Source: an uncultured Collinsella sp.
Lineage (GTDB): Bacteria; Actinomycetota; Coriobacteriia; Coriobacteriales; Coriobacteriaceae
Length of the DNA: 6,215 nucleotides
Direction: 5' to 3'
NCBI GenBank assembly: GCA_902491915.1
Contig: CABUJL010000105.1
Coordinates: 1-6,215 of the forward strand
Position numbers and translations under genes: made by a program. Positions 5,980 through 6,215 of this stretch are shown here, piece after piece. Below the pieces are notes generated by a model. That model saw nothing but the letters and a program-made list of their open reading frames with translations, did no database searches and was not told the DNA's origin. Numbering within the stretch: the stretch's first letter is position 1; each line of letters begins with the position of its first letter.

Positions 5980-6215
5980 CTACTTGCGAGAATTGCTCAG
6001 CTTATTGATCAGCGCCTCAAGACGCTCGCCGTCCTCGGCCGTCTGGGCAATAACCAAAATCGTATCGTTGCCGGCAAGCGAGCCAAGCACATCGGGCAAC
6101 TCTGCCGCATCAACGGCGGCGGCGATGCCGGAAGCCGTGCCAGGCTGAGCCTTGATCATAACCAGATTATCGGTACGCAGAACGCCCGTTACAAGCTCGG
6201 AAACCATACGCTGCA
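5980..6215 (-). CDS. argR: Arginine repressor ArgR, C-terminal part (5' end beyond the window)
   Basis: The visible 77 residues plus a partial codon form the C-terminal domain of ArgR, the arginine-responsive regulator of arginine biosynthesis and catabolism genes. In the family this domain makes the trimer/hexamer and binds L-arginine, while the N-terminal winged helix binds DNA. That N-terminal half (about 75 residues) lies outside the window. Diagnostic stretches are NLVMIKAQPGTASGIAAAVD and LPDVLGSLAGNDTILVI, followed by a final helix GERLEALINKL. The frame continues upstream of the internal ATG at 6205-6207 (Q-R precede it) to the window edge, so that ATG is not the start. In the loop that is usually G-D-D-T, the first acidic residue is Asn (bases 6067-6069). 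The gene is convergent with the PBP gene and ends in its own terminator. Identification by motif is strong despite truncation. Confidence 0.92.
   Translation of the reverse strand, partial: QRMVSELVTGVLRTDNLVMIKAQPGTASGIAAAVDAAELPDVLGSLAGNDTILVIAQTAEDGERLEALINKLSNSRK

Noticed and set aside
6205..6207. ATG at 6207 as the start of a 75-residue protein
   Set aside because: The ArgR frame continues upstream to the window edge, and the family needs an N-terminal DNA-binding domain before this point, so the ATG is internal.

Overview
The window is GC-rich, with strongly G/C-ending codons. It holds three complete genes and one partial gene, all housekeeping-type. The gene set is a KMSKS-type TyrRS, a long U32 protein with iron-sulfur-type cysteines, a class A PBP with a Thr/Gly/Pro-rich tail, and ArgR. 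Together with the codon use this looks like a high-GC Gram-positive anaerobe, most likely a gut Coriobacteriia such as Collinsella. That assignment comes from general familiarity, not from a database search.

Layout. Positions 1-161 are non-coding or unassigned: a chain of potential hairpins, the last of which is the tyrS terminator. Positions 162-1373 (minus) are tyrS, tyrosyl-tRNA synthetase. A 96-nt gap follows, with a hairpin that overlaps the 3' end of the next gene and a small hairpin just before the tyrS ribosome binding site. Positions 1470-3428 (minus) are a U32-family protein, probably an RNA hydroxylase rather than a peptidase. A 162-nt divergent intergenic region (3429-3590) separates it from a plus-strand class A penicillin-binding protein at 3591-5789. 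That gene ends at a strong intrinsic terminator. It converges on the 3' end of argR (minus, 5980 to the right edge), which has its own terminator.

Functional links. The U32 gene and tyrS are co-directional and both plausibly serve translation (RNA modification and tRNA charging), but a hairpin lies between them, so full co-transcription is uncertain. The PBP builds and cross-links peptidoglycan at the membrane. ArgR is the arginine-responsive repressor, of which only the C-terminal oligomerisation and arginine-binding domain is visible.

I found no mobile element, CRISPR array, tRNA, rRNA or defence system, and no convincing new biological system. The points most worth following up are a terminator signature shared by tyrS and the PBP gene, an Asn in place of the first Asp of ArgR's arginine-binding pair, the double cysteine-rich architecture of the U32 protein, and the structured unassigned DNA at the left edge.
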